In this document: piece by piece, positions 8,400 to 16,277 of the stretch | How positions within the stretch are numbered: the stretch's first letter is position 1 | Layout of the letters: each line of letters opens with the position of its first letter | Source: Pseudomonadota bacterium | GTDB taxonomy: Bacteria; Pseudomonadota; Alphaproteobacteria; Rhodospirillales; Rhodospirillaceae | NCBI GenBank assembly: GCA_023396465.1 | Contig: JAEWWF010000034.1 | Location: 1 to 35,810, forward strand | Reading direction: 5' to 3' | Length of the DNA: 35,810 nucleotides | The notes under the pieces: model-generated | What the model was told of the DNA's origin: nothing | Seen by the model: only the letters and a program-made list of their open reading frames with translations | Databases searched by the model: none | Made by a program: the position numbers and the translations under genes

Positions 8400-9554
8400 T
8401 CAGGCTTCGGTGTCCGTCGCCTCACGGGGGGCGCTGACGAACGCGGGCACGGCCGGCAACCGGAGGTGAAAGCGGGTGCCGGCGCCGGGGGTGCTGTCGA
8501 CGGCGAGGGTGCCGCCCGACTTCGCCGCCAGTTCGGCGCATAGGACCAGGCCAAGGCCGGTGCCGCGCTCGCCGGCGGTGCCGGGGGTGGATTGGGTCCT
8601 ATCGACGTGGAACAGGCCCGCCATCTGCTGCGTCGACATCCCGACGCCGGTATCGCTGACGGTCAGTGCCACGGTGCGGTCATCGGCGATCTCGGCGGTG
8701 ATGCCCACCGTGCCGCCCGGATGGGTGAACTTCACGGCGTTGCCCACCAGATTGCGCAGGATGGTATCCACCACCGCCGGATCGGCCGCCACCGTCAGCG
8801 CACCCACGGCCTGATGGAAGGCTATGCCCTTGGTGTCGGCGGCCAATTGGTGCAGGGCCATGACCTTGGCGACCACCTGCGACAGCCGCACCGTCTCTGG
8901 CCGGAACTGCGTGCGGCCCAGTTGCAGGCGGGACCATTCCAGCAGGTTCTCCAGCAGCTCGAAGGCGGTTCGGCCGCTGCCGTGGATGATCCGCACGTAG
9001 TCGAGGATCTGGTCGCGCGGCATCGTCGGCCCGCGCTCAAGCAGCAGTTCGGAGAAGCCGAGAAGGGCGTTGAACGGGCCTTTCAGGTCGTGGGCGATGA
9101 TGGAGAAGAAGCGGTCCTTCTCGGCATTGAGGCGGGCGAGGTCGGCGTGGGCGCGCTCCAGCTCCACGCCGATGCGCCGCCGCTCGATGGCGTGGGCAAT
9201 GATCCGACGCATCATGCTGCCGTCGGTGAACCCCTTCACCACATAGTCCTGAGCGCCGGCGCGAATCGCCTCGGTGCCGATTGCCTCGTCGTCGAGACCG
9301 GTGAGCACCACCACCGGCACCTCGGGCACGGCGGCGACCATGGCCTCCACCGTGTCCATGCCGGTGCTGTCGGGAAGCTGCATGTCGAGCAGCACCGCAT
9401 CGGGGGTCTGCGCCACGACGGCGGCCCGGGCGGCGGTCAGGCTGGCGGCATGGGTGACCCAGTAGTGGGCCTGCGCCTTCTCGGCCAGCATCAACCGGAC
9501 CAAGCGGGCGTCCACCGGGTTGTCCTCCACCAACAGGATGCGGATTTCCTGCAT
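8400..9554 (-). CDS. Response regulator-histidine kinase hybrid (REC-HisKA-HATPase)
   Basis: A soluble 384-aa signalling protein with an inverted hybrid order, receiver first and kinase second. The receiver spans about 1-125, with phospho-acceptor Asp57 in LLDMQLPDS and Lys107. A short coiled linker rich in Glu, Arg and Leu (about 122-148) leads to the dimerisation box with His155 (IIAHDLKGPFNALLGF). The ATP-binding domain has Asn272 in the N box (NLVGNAVKFTHPGG), DTGVGM and GTGLGL. There is no membrane segment. The ATG at 9554 is chosen because it gives a canonical receiver start (MQEIRILLVED) after a GGTGGAGG site; an in-frame ATG 84 bp upstream would cross the inverted repeat at 9584-9615. 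The input signal presumably comes from an upstream kinase that phosphorylates the receiver; its partner is unknown. Confidence 0.92.
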   Translation of the reverse strand: MQEIRILLVEDNPVDARLVRLMLAEKAQAHYWVTHAASLTAARAAVVAQTPDAVLLDMQLPDSTGMDTVEAMVAAVPEVPVVVLTGLDDEAIGTEAIRAGAQDYVVKGFTDGSMMRRIIAHAIERRRIGVELERAHADLARLNAEKDRFFSIIAHDLKGPFNALLGFSELLLERGPTMPRDQILDYVRIIHGSGRTAFELLENLLEWSRLQLGRTQFRPETVRLSQVVAKVMALHQLAADTKGIAFHQAVGALTVAADPAVVDTILRNLVGNAVKFTHPGGTVGITAEIADDRTVALTVSDTGVGMSTQQMAGLFHVDRTQSTPGTAGERGTGLGLVLCAELAAKSGGTLAVDSTPGAGTRFHLRLPAVPAFVSAPREATDTEA

Positions 9555-9583
9555 CGTCGCCTCCACCAAAGGGCTACCGCGCG

Positions 9584-9615
9584 CATCACCTTGGTTCGAG
9601 CGCCCCAAGGTGATG
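9584..9615 (-). promoter_or_regulatory. Perfect 11-bp inverted repeat upstream of the hybrid kinase
   Basis: The arms CATCACCTTGG (9584-9594) and CCAAGGTGATG (9605-9615) are exact reverse complements separated by 10 bp. The element ends 30 bp before the start codon of the REC-kinase gene. It could be an operator for a dimeric regulator, or a hairpin in the 5' leader. On the plus strand it is followed by GGCTTTTCC, so a weak terminator reading that way is possible too. Confidence 0.55.
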
Positions 9616-9981
9616 GGCTTTTCCATCCATTTGGTCAATCAACCGCAAGAGATAGGAGCCGTGGATAGAAGGTCGCGGCGAGGAGTTCCTCTGATGGCAG
9701 GGCGATGATGGCGACAAGCCCAGGGCTCCGGTCCCTTGCCCCCTCCGTGGGGCAGGATCAGTCCTCCGGTGCGGGTGGGCGCGCGTCGTTGTGTCCGGCT
9801 TGAGGCCGTTCGTGCGCAATACGTTGGGATCGTGCATGCGAGGCTTGTGCCTGTGGCCGTTGTTGGATAGCCTGACCACGCGACTATAGTATCCGCCGTC
9901 GTCAAAAGGACGGTGGTCATAACAAGAAAAGAGTGACCAGGCCGGCAAACGGCCGGCAGATCGACTCCAGGGAGGTATTCA
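9616..9981. other. Intergenic region between the hybrid kinase and dctP
   Basis: No gene is supported here. The left part (9616-9850) is featureless to my eye. The right part holds the dctP promoter and leader: a candidate -35/-10 pair (9863-9890), an imperfect inverted repeat just downstream (9893-9916), and a GCCGGC-AAACG-GCCGGC hairpin shortly before the dctP ribosome site GGGAGGT. Confidence 0.45.
9863..9890 (+). promoter_or_regulatory. Candidate sigma-70-type promoter of dctPQM
   Basis: TTGGAT (9863-9868) and TATAGT (9885-9890) are 16 bp apart, about 90 bp upstream of the dctP ATG. The -10 box lies in a locally AT-rich patch. The inverted repeat CCGCCGTC/GACGGTGG at 9893-9900 and 9909-9916 (7 of 8 pairs) sits where transcription would start, a usual place for a repressor operator. 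Confidence 0.5.
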
Positions 9982-11088
9982 ATGTACAACCGTGTAGCAA
10001 AGCACGCTGTTGCCGTGGCCGTCGCGGCCGTTGTTGCTGCCGCCACCGTCGGTGCCGCACAGGCGCAGGAACGGGTACGCTGGCAGATGACCATGGGCTT
10101 CGCCTCGACCCTGCCGGCGCTGGCCGATACGGCGCCCTGGGTGGCCGATCAGTTGAAGGCCATGTCCGGCGGCAAGATCAACCTCGAAGTGTTCGAGCCG
10201 GGCAAGCTGGTGAAGGGCACCGAGGTCTACGACGCGGTGTCGTCGGGCAAGGTCGATTCGGGTTACGTCTGGGCCGGTTACGAGATCGGCAAGCTGCCGT
10301 CCTCGGCCCTGTTCGGCGCCGTGCCCTTCGGCATGGAGCCGTGGGAATTCTCCGCCTGGATGCTCGAAAAGGGCGGCCAGCAGATGATGGAGGACATCTA
10401 CGCCTCCCATAACATCGTGCCGCTGTTCTGCGGCACCATCAGCCCCGAGGCGGCCGGCTGGTTCCGCTTCCCGCTGGAAAACGTCGATCAGGTCAAGGGC
10501 CTGAAGATCCGCTTCGCCGGCCTCGGCGGTGAAATTCTCCAGAAGCTCGGCGCCTCCGTCACCGTGCTGCCGGGCTCCGAACTGTTCGAGGCGCTGGAGA
10601 AGGGCGTCATCGACGCCACCGAGTTCTCGCTGCCGGTGGTCGACGAACAGCTGGGCTTCCAGAAGGTGGTGAAGTACTACCACCTGCCGGGGTGGCACCA
10701 GCCGTCCACCAACCAGTACCTCTACGTCAACAAGGCCAAATGGGATCGTTTGGACGAAGCCCAGCAGGCCATGTTCCGCACCGCCTGCATCGCCGGCGTG
10801 GCGAAGTCGCTCGCCCGCGCCGAAGGCACCCAGGGCGCCGCCCTGAAGCGCCTGACCGAAGAGCACGGCGTCACCGCCGCCAAGGTGCCGGACGACGTGC
10901 TGGTGGCGCTCCAGAAGGCGTCCAACGAAGTGATGGCCGACTATTCGGCCCGGGACGCCGATTTCAAGCGCGTCTATGACAGCATGACTGCCTTCATGGA
11001 TGAAAGCGCCGACTGGAAGAACCTCGGCTACCTGCCGCGCGACTGGCGCGAGAAGCACCCCGAGCTGTATGAGCGGGCCAGCCAGTAA
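9982..11088 (+). CDS. dctP: TRAP transporter periplasmic substrate-binding protein (DctP family)
   Basis: The periplasmic receptor of a tripartite ATP-independent transporter, which hands a small acid to the DctQM membrane pair. The 368-aa precursor starts with a signal peptide (hydrophobic core of Ala and Val, likely cut after AQA at residue 28). The mature part opens with WQMTMGFASTLP and has the family hinge KGLKIRFAGLGGEI, whose Arg usually binds the substrate carboxylate. It also has YYHLPGWHQPST, typical of the TakP-like subgroup that binds 2-oxoacids. Substrate is therefore probably a 2-oxoacid or related carboxylate, but the branch also contains other ligands. The ATG follows GGGAGGT. 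It is the first gene of dctPQM, with a strong hairpin before dctQ. Confidence 0.92.
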   Translation: MYNRVAKHAVAVAVAAVVAAATVGAAQAQERVRWQMTMGFASTLPALADTAPWVADQLKAMSGGKINLEVFEPGKLVKGTEVYDAVSSGKVDSGYVWAGYEIGKLPSSALFGAVPFGMEPWEFSAWMLEKGGQQMMEDIYASHNIVPLFCGTISPEAAGWFRFPLENVDQVKGLKIRFAGLGGEILQKLGASVTVLPGSELFEALEKGVIDATEFSLPVVDEQLGFQKVVKYYHLPGWHQPSTNQYLYVNKAKWDRLDEAQQAMFRTACIAGVAKSLARAEGTQGAALKRLTEEHGVTAAKVPDDVLVALQKASNEVMADYSARDADFKRVYDSMTAFMDESADWKNLGYLPRDWREKHPELYERASQ

Positions 11089-11108
11089 GGCCGCAAGGCG
11101 CTGCTGAC

Positions 11109-11133
11109 GGGCGGGGACCGTGTGTCCCCGCCC
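11109..11133 (+). promoter_or_regulatory. Intercistronic hairpin between dctP and dctQ
   Basis: GGGCGGGGAC (11109-11118) and GTCCCCGCCC (11124-11133) form a perfect 10-bp stem with a 5-nt loop (CGTGT), 20 bp after the dctP stop. No U-tract follows. A stem here commonly stabilises or partly ends the message so that the binding protein is made in excess over the membrane subunits. Confidence 0.7.
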
Positions 11134-11165
11134 ACTCCCTCTGACGATCTGACGACGGAGCTTCC

Positions 11166-11756
11166 ATGAGCGCACCGCCCGTGGACCGCACGCCCGACCA
11201 GGGCGACGACCTGCCCGCCGACTACTCCCTGCCGCGCACCGCCCTATCCGACGTTCTCGATCGTGGGGTGCGCTGGATCGGCCGCACCAGCAGCTGGCTG
11301 TGGCTGGTGCTGGTTGTGGTCATCGTTCTGCAAGTGGTGTTGCGCTATGCCTTCAACATGGGCTCGATCCAGCTTGAAGAGCTACAGTGGCACATCTATG
11401 CCGTCGGCTTCATTCTTGGTCTGTCCTACTGCTTCGTCGAAAACCGCCATGTGCGTGTCGACGTGGTGGCGGAGCGGCTGCGGCCGAAGACCCGCGCCTG
11501 GATCGAACTGATCGGCCTGTGCGGCATGCTGCTGCCGTTCCTGATCGTCATCCTGGTACAGGCCATCCCCTTCATCGAGACCAGCTATCTCCAGAACGAG
11601 CGGTCCGGCGCTCCCGGCGGCCTGCCGTACCGCTGGGTTCTCAAGTCCTTCATCTTCTGGGGCTTCCTGCTGCTGATCATCGCCGCCGCTGCCCGCGTGC
11701 TGCGCTGCACGGCACTGCTGTTCGGGCTGCCGCGCCCGATCTGGCCGAAAGAGTAG
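11166..11756 (+). CDS. dctQ: TRAP transporter small permease subunit (DctQ family)
   Basis: The small membrane subunit of the TRAP system. The 196-aa protein has a hydrophilic N-terminal tail of about 40 residues, longer than usual, and then four hydrophobic segments (roughly 44-62, 78-96, 118-138 and 160-180). Family marks include ELQWHIYAVGF with the conserved tryptophan, and the SGAPGGLPYRW loop before the last helix. It works with DctM in the inner membrane, driven by a sodium or proton gradient. The start has GACGGAG upstream. The DctM gene follows after 21 bp. Confidence 0.92.
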   Translation: MSAPPVDRTPDQGDDLPADYSLPRTALSDVLDRGVRWIGRTSSWLWLVLVVVIVLQVVLRYAFNMGSIQLEELQWHIYAVGFILGLSYCFVENRHVRVDVVAERLRPKTRAWIELIGLCGMLLPFLIVILVQAIPFIETSYLQNERSGAPGGLPYRWVLKSFIFWGFLLLIIAAAARVLRCTALLFGLPRPIWPKE

Positions 11757-11777
11757 GCGGGGACGAGGGGAACCATC

Positions 11778-13133
11778 GTGGAAAGTTACGAAGTCATCGT
11801 CGTCATTCTGCTGCTCAGCTTCATCGGCCTCATCTTCACCGGCTTTCCGCTGGCGTGGCTGCTGGGTGGCATTTCCTTCCTGTTCACCATCATCGCCTTC
11901 GGGCTGGTGAACTGGTTCGACATCGACACCTATTTCCTGGACGAGTGGGCGGACTTCGCCGTCATCGTCGATCGCATTTACGGCCAGATGTCCAACTGGG
12001 TGCTGGTCGCCTTGCCCATGTTCGTGTTCATGGGGCTGATGCTCGACCGCTCCGGTGTCGCCGAGCGGCTGATGAAGAGCTTCGCCAAGCTGTTCGGCGG
12101 CCTGCGCGGCGGCCTTGCCATCACCGTCATCGTCATCGGCGTGCTGCTGGCGGCCTCCACCGGCATCGTCGGCGCCTCGGTGGTGCTGCTGTCCATGCTG
12201 GCGCTGCCGATCATGATGGAGCAGAAGTACGCCAAGCCGCTGTCGAGCGGCGTGGTGGCCTCCGCCGGCACCCTCGGCATCCTCATCCCGCCGTCGATCA
12301 TGCTGGTCATCATGGCCGATCAGCTGTCGCTGCCGGTGGGTAGCCTGTTCATGGGCGCCGTGGTCCCCGGCCTGCTGCTGGGCGTCGCCTACATGGTCTT
12401 CGTTGTGATTCTCGGTCTCATCAAGCCGGACCTGATGCCGGCGCCGCCGCGCCACGAGCGTATCGGCTGGGCCGACGTGTGGGAGACGGTGAAGGCGGTG
12501 CTGCCGCCGCTGGCGCTCATCCTGGCGGTTCTCGGCTCCATCTTCTTCGGCATCGCGACACCGACCGAGGCCTCGGGCATTGGCGCCCTCGGCGCCACCA
12601 TCCTCGCCCTGCTCAACCGCCGGCTCAGCATCGACGTGTTGCGTCAGGTGTGCCGCGAGACGGCGCTGACCACCGCCTTCATCTTCGGCATTTTCCTGGG
12701 CGCCACCGCTTTCGCGCTGGTCATGCGCTCGCTCGGCGGCGACCAGTTCATCGGCGATCTGCTGAAGGGCCTGCCGTTCCCGCCGTGGGGCGTGGTGATG
12801 TTCATTCTGTTCATCGCCTTCATCGCCGGCTTCTTCCTCGACTGGCTGGAAATCAGCCTCATCATCCTGCCGCTGGTGGCGCCGGTGGTGAAGGACCTGG
12901 GCTATGATCTGGTGTGGTTCACGGTGATGTTCGCCGTCTGCCTGCAAACCAGCTTCCTCACTCCGCCGGTCGGCTTCTCGCTGTTCTATCTGAAGGGCGT
13001 GGCGCCCCCTGGAATAACCATCCAGCACATCTACCGCGGCGTCATTCCGTTCGTGCTGGTGCAGCTTGTCATTCTTGCTTCGGTTTTCCTGTGGGAAGAT
13101 CTGGTGCTGTGGCTGCCGGCCCAGATGTATTGA
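11778..13133 (+). CDS. dctM: TRAP transporter large permease subunit (DctM family)
   Basis: The large membrane subunit that forms the transport path. The 451-aa protein is hydrophobic throughout, with about a dozen helices. It contains family motifs such as SNWVLVALPMFVFMG, GTLGILIPPSIMLV, IATPTEASGIGALG and FLTPPVGFSLFYLKG. The length is slightly above the usual 425-440. The start is GTG at 11778 behind GACGAGGGG; no ATG fits as well, since the protein begins naturally at MESYEVIVVILLL. It is the last gene of the operon; a strong hairpin follows at 13163-13191. Confidence 0.94.
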   Translation: MESYEVIVVILLLSFIGLIFTGFPLAWLLGGISFLFTIIAFGLVNWFDIDTYFLDEWADFAVIVDRIYGQMSNWVLVALPMFVFMGLMLDRSGVAERLMKSFAKLFGGLRGGLAITVIVIGVLLAASTGIVGASVVLLSMLALPIMMEQKYAKPLSSGVVASAGTLGILIPPSIMLVIMADQLSLPVGSLFMGAVVPGLLLGVAYMVFVVILGLIKPDLMPAPPRHERIGWADVWETVKAVLPPLALILAVLGSIFFGIATPTEASGIGALGATILALLNRRLSIDVLRQVCRETALTTAFIFGIFLGATAFALVMRSLGGDQFIGDLLKGLPFPPWGVVMFILFIAFIAGFFLDWLEISLIILPLVAPVVKDLGYDLVWFTVMFAVCLQTSFLTPPVGFSLFYLKGVAPPGITIQHIYRGVIPFVLVQLVILASVFLWEDLVLWLPAQMY

Positions 13134-13162
13134 CCGGAGTGGATAGCCAGGACGACACCTCC

Positions 13163-13197
13163 ATGCCCCTCTCCCGGTGGGAGAGGGGCATTTCCTT
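13163..13197 (+). terminator. Terminator hairpin after dctPQM
   Basis: ATGCCCCTCTCCC (13163-13175) and GGGAGAGGGGCAT (13179-13191) pair perfectly over 13 bp around a GGT loop, followed by TTCCTT. This fits an intrinsic terminator with a weak U-tract. Similar CCCCTCTCCC/GGGAGAGGGG stems are dispersed repeats in many GC-rich genomes, so it may also be one copy of such a family. Confidence 0.75.
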
Positions 13198-13247
13198 GCG
13201 TGGGGCCAGCCCTGCACGAAACGCTTGACAGCACATTTTCCTCTTGC

Positions 13248-13275
13248 TTGAGGCGGGGGGCTTTCTGTGTATAGT
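13248..13275 (+). promoter_or_regulatory. Candidate guaB promoter
   Basis: TTGAGG (13248-13253) and TATAGT (13270-13275) are 16 bp apart, about 30 bp upstream of the guaB ATG. A perfect TTGACA also occurs at 13225-13230, but it is too far from TATAGT to pair with it and has no good -10 of its own. Confidence 0.55.
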
Positions 13276-13306
13276 GGCGCGCACCTTACGAACCCCTGGA
13301 GGTGCC

Positions 13307-14770
13307 ATGAACTTCCCCGAAGCCCTGACCTTCGACGATGTGCTGCTGGTGCCGGGTGCATCCAGCGTGCTTCCCGCCGAAGCGCAGACCCGCACCCGCC
13401 TGACCCGCGGTGTGGAGCTGAACATCCCGCTGGTCTCCGCCGCCATGGACACGGTGACGGAAAACCAGCTGGCCATCGCCATGGCGCAGACGGGCGGCCT
13501 TGGTGTCATCCACAAGAACATGGAGATCGACGCCCAGGCGGAGGAAGTGCGCCGGGTGAAGCGGTTCGAGTCGGGCATGGTGGTCAATCCGCTGACCATC
13601 GCGCCGGATGCCACCCTGGCCGATGCCCTCCAGATGATGGCCGACAACCGCATCTCCGGCATTCCGGTCACCGAGCGCGGCACCGACAAGCTGGTCGGCA
13701 TCCTCACCAACCGCGACGTCCGCTTCGCCAGCGACATGGCGCAGCCGGTCGCCAGCCTGATGACCCACGAAAACCTGGTGACGGTGCGTGAAGGCGTCAC
13801 CCAGGATGAAGCCAAGCGGCTGCTGCACAAGTACCGCATCGAGAAGCTGCTGGTGGTCGACGAGGCCTACCGCTGCATCGGCCTGGTGACGGTGAAGGAC
13901 ATCGAGAAGGCCACCACCTATCCCAACGCCTGCAAGGACGCCAGCGGCCGCCTGCGCGTCGCCGCCGCCACCGGCGTCGGCAAGGACGGCATCGCCCGCG
14001 CCGAAGCGCTGATCGCCGCCGGTGTCGACGTGGTGGTGGTGGATACCGCCCACGGCCATTCCCGCGGCGTGATCGAGGCGGTGCGCGAGATCAAGCGTTT
14101 CGCCCCGGCGGCGCAGATCATCGCCGGCAACATCGCCTCCCCGGAAGGCGCCAAGGCGCTGATCGAGGCCGGCGCCGACGGCGTCAAGGTGGGCATCGGC
14201 CCCGGCTCCATCTGCACCACCCGCATCGTCGCCGGCGTCGGCGTGCCGCAGCTGTCGGCCATCATGGAAGTGGTGGAAGAGGCGCGGAAGCACGACGTGC
14301 CGGTGATCGCCGACGGCGGCATCAAGTTCTCCGGCGACTTCGCGAAGGCCATCGCCGCCGGGGCGGACTGCTGCATGGTCGGCTCCCTGCTGGCCGGCAC
14401 CGACGAGGCGCCGGGCGAGGTGATCCTCTACCAGGGCCGCAGCTACAAGTCCTACCGCGGCATGGGGTCCGTCGGCGCCATGGCGCGCGGCTCGGCCGAC
14501 CGCTACTTCCAGCAGGAGGTGCGCGACAACCTGAAGCTGGTGCCGGAAGGCATCGAGGGCCGCGTCCCCTACAAGGGCCCGGCCAGCGGCGTCATCCACC
14601 AGCTGCTGGGCGGCCTGAAGGCGGCCATGGGCTACACCGGCAACGGCACCATCCCGGAGATGCAGCGCAACTGCAAGTTCCGCCGCATCACCAACGCCGG
14701 CCTGCGCGAAAGCCACGTCCACGACGTCGCCATCACCGCCGAGGCCCCCAACTACCGCATCAGCACCTGA
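13307..14770 (+). CDS. guaB: Inosine-5'-monophosphate dehydrogenase
   Basis: Oxidises IMP to XMP with NAD+, the committed step of guanine nucleotide synthesis in the cytoplasm. The 487-aa protein has the usual length and layout: an N-terminal barrel half beginning FPEALTFDDVLLVPG, two CBS domains at about 93-205, and the second barrel half. The catalytic loop GIGPGSICTTRI places the active cysteine at 303. The IMP phosphate site GGIKFSGD (337-344), the YRGMGS segment (383-388) and the mobile-flap ADRY (397-400) are intact. The ATG at 13307 has a strong CTGGAGGT site and yields the standard N-terminus. A hairpin follows the stop, and the RsmB-like gene is downstream. Confidence 0.98.
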   Translation: MNFPEALTFDDVLLVPGASSVLPAEAQTRTRLTRGVELNIPLVSAAMDTVTENQLAIAMAQTGGLGVIHKNMEIDAQAEEVRRVKRFESGMVVNPLTIAPDATLADALQMMADNRISGIPVTERGTDKLVGILTNRDVRFASDMAQPVASLMTHENLVTVREGVTQDEAKRLLHKYRIEKLLVVDEAYRCIGLVTVKDIEKATTYPNACKDASGRLRVAAATGVGKDGIARAEALIAAGVDVVVVDTAHGHSRGVIEAVREIKRFAPAAQIIAGNIASPEGAKALIEAGADGVKVGIGPGSICTTRIVAGVGVPQLSAIMEVVEEARKHDVPVIADGGIKFSGDFAKAIAAGADCCMVGSLLAGTDEAPGEVILYQGRSYKSYRGMGSVGAMARGSADRYFQQEVRDNLKLVPEGIEGRVPYKGPASGVIHQLLGGLKAAMGYTGNGTIPEMQRNCKFRRITNAGLRESHVHDVAITAEAPNYRIST

Positions 14771-14787
14771 GGATATCCGTCGTCTCT

Positions 14788-14818
14788 CCGCCGTGGCCGG
14801 CTTCGGCCGCCATGGCGG
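14788..14818 (+). terminator. GC-rich hairpin after guaB
   Basis: CCGCC-GT-GGCCG (14788-14799) and CGGCC-GCCAT-GGCGG (14804-14818) form a stem with an internal loop and a GCTT apex. No U-tract follows, so it may be a rho-assisted end or an attenuating stem between guaB and the methyltransferase gene. Confidence 0.4.
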
Positions 14819-14877
14819 GGCGGGGCGGTCGTCCCTTCCTTACTTATGTTCTTATGTCCCCAACAGATCGGTTTTCC

Positions 14878-16212
14878 ATGCACGACGCCGCCCGCCTGCA
14901 AGCCGCCATCGAACTGCTGACGGAGATCGAGGCCGTGCCGCGGCCGGCCGATGGCACCGCCTCGGCCTATTTCCGCGATCGGCGGTACATCGGCTCCAAG
15001 GACCGCCGCGCCATTGCCGATCGCGTGTGGGGCGTGCTGCGGCGGTGGGCCAAGCTGACGTGGTGGCTGCACTGGGGCGGCAGCCGCACCGGGCGCGACA
15101 TCAAGATCACCGCCCGCCAGCGGGTCATCGCCGACCTGATGATCACCGACCACATGAAGGCCGACGACCTGCCGCCGCTGTTCACCGGCGAGCGTCACTG
15201 CCCTGATCGCTTGTCCAACGGCGAACTGGCCATCGCGCGCGCCATCCAGGGCCGGCCGCAATGGTCGAAGGACATGCCGCCGGCGGTGCGGTTCGAGGTG
15301 CCGGACTGGATCTGGAGCCGCTTCGCCGACCTGTTCGGCGACGATGCCGAGCGCGAACTGACCGCCATGCTGGACGAAGCGCCGCTCGACCTGCGCGTCA
15401 ACACCCTGAAGGGCGACCGCGATGCCGCCCTGGCCGCCCTGGAGGCGGAAGGCGTGCGGGCCGAACCGGCGCGGCTGTCGCCGGTCGGCCTGCGGCTGCG
15501 TGGCGGGCGGGTCAATCTGGCCGGCCTCAAGGTGTTCAACGACGGTCTGGTGGAGGTGCAGGACGAGGGCTCGCAACTGGTCGCCCTGCTGGCCGACGCC
15601 CGACCCGGCATGGCGGTGGTGGACTTCTGCGCCGGCGCCGGCGGCAAGACTCTGGGCCTTGCCGCCGCCATGGATAACAAGGGCCGGCTGGTCGCCTGCG
15701 ACGTCTCCGAAGGGCGGTTGGAACGCTCGGCGGTGCGGCTGAAGCGGGCCGGCGCCCACAACGTCACCCGCCGCGCCCTCAGCAGCGAGCATGACAAGTG
15801 GGTGAAGCGGCAGGCCGGCACCTACGACCGCGTGCTGGTCGACGCCCCCTGCACCGGCACCGGCACCTGGCGCCGCAACCCCGATGCCCGCTGGCGGCTG
15901 AAGGACGAGCACCTGGAAGACCTCAAGGCGCGGCAGGCGAGCATCCTCGACAGCGCGGCGCGGCTGGTGAAGCCCGGCGGGCGGCTGGTCTATGCCACCT
16001 GCTCGCTGCTGCCGGAGGAGAACCAGGGCCAGATCGACGCCTTCCTCGGCCGCCACGGCGAGACCTTCCGCCTGAAGCCGGTGGCGGAGGTATGGGCGGA
16101 GGTGATCGGCTCGCCGCCGTGCCCGGTGGATGGCGACACCCTGCGCCTGACCCCGGCCCGCCACCAGACCGACGGCTTCTTCGTCGCCGTGCTGGAGCGC
16201 GCCGCCGCCTGA
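14878..16212 (+). CDS. RsmB/NOP2-type RNA cytosine-C5 methyltransferase
   Basis: A SAM-dependent enzyme that methylates C5 of a cytosine in RNA, most likely 16S rRNA. The 444-aa protein has an N-terminal helical region of the NusB/RsmB-N type (ARLQAAIELLTEI, YIGSKDRRAI) and a Rossmann methyltransferase domain. SAM motif I is DFCAGAGGKT from residue 249. The two hallmark cysteines are Cys325 in DAPCTGTGTWRRNP (motif IV) and catalytic Cys375 in YATCSLLPEEN (motif VI). The start is uncertain: ATGs at 14812 and 14854 are in frame, but neither has a ribosome site, and 14812 lies in the hairpin. The 14878 start matches the N-terminus I expect for homologues. The exact target base is unknown. Confidence 0.88.
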   Translation: MHDAARLQAAIELLTEIEAVPRPADGTASAYFRDRRYIGSKDRRAIADRVWGVLRRWAKLTWWLHWGGSRTGRDIKITARQRVIADLMITDHMKADDLPPLFTGERHCPDRLSNGELAIARAIQGRPQWSKDMPPAVRFEVPDWIWSRFADLFGDDAERELTAMLDEAPLDLRVNTLKGDRDAALAALEAEGVRAEPARLSPVGLRLRGGRVNLAGLKVFNDGLVEVQDEGSQLVALLADARPGMAVVDFCAGAGGKTLGLAAAMDNKGRLVACDVSEGRLERSAVRLKRAGAHNVTRRALSSEHDKWVKRQAGTYDRVLVDAPCTGTGTWRRNPDARWRLKDEHLEDLKARQASILDSAARLVKPGGRLVYATCSLLPEENQGQIDAFLGRHGETFRLKPVAEVWAEVIGSPPCPVDGDTLRLTPARHQTDGFFVAVLERAAA

Positions 16213-16277
16213 GGAGCTTCCCTTCGCCGGCCCGGCGTCGCATGATGGCGCCGCAAGCCGGGAAGGGGCACCCGTCC

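Noticed and set aside
6905..8437. Plus-strand open frame opposite the chemoreceptor gene
   Set aside because: Gly/His/Asp-rich shadow of the MCP sequence; the MCP signature on the minus strand is unambiguous.
13225..13230. TTGACA as the -35 box of guaB
   Set aside because: It lies 39 bp before TATAGT, far outside the 16-18 bp range, and no better -10 is suitably placed.
11382..13361. Minus-strand open frame opposite dctQM
   Set aside because: A His/Gln/Asp-rich mirror of hydrophobic membrane genes; no ribosome site or family motif.
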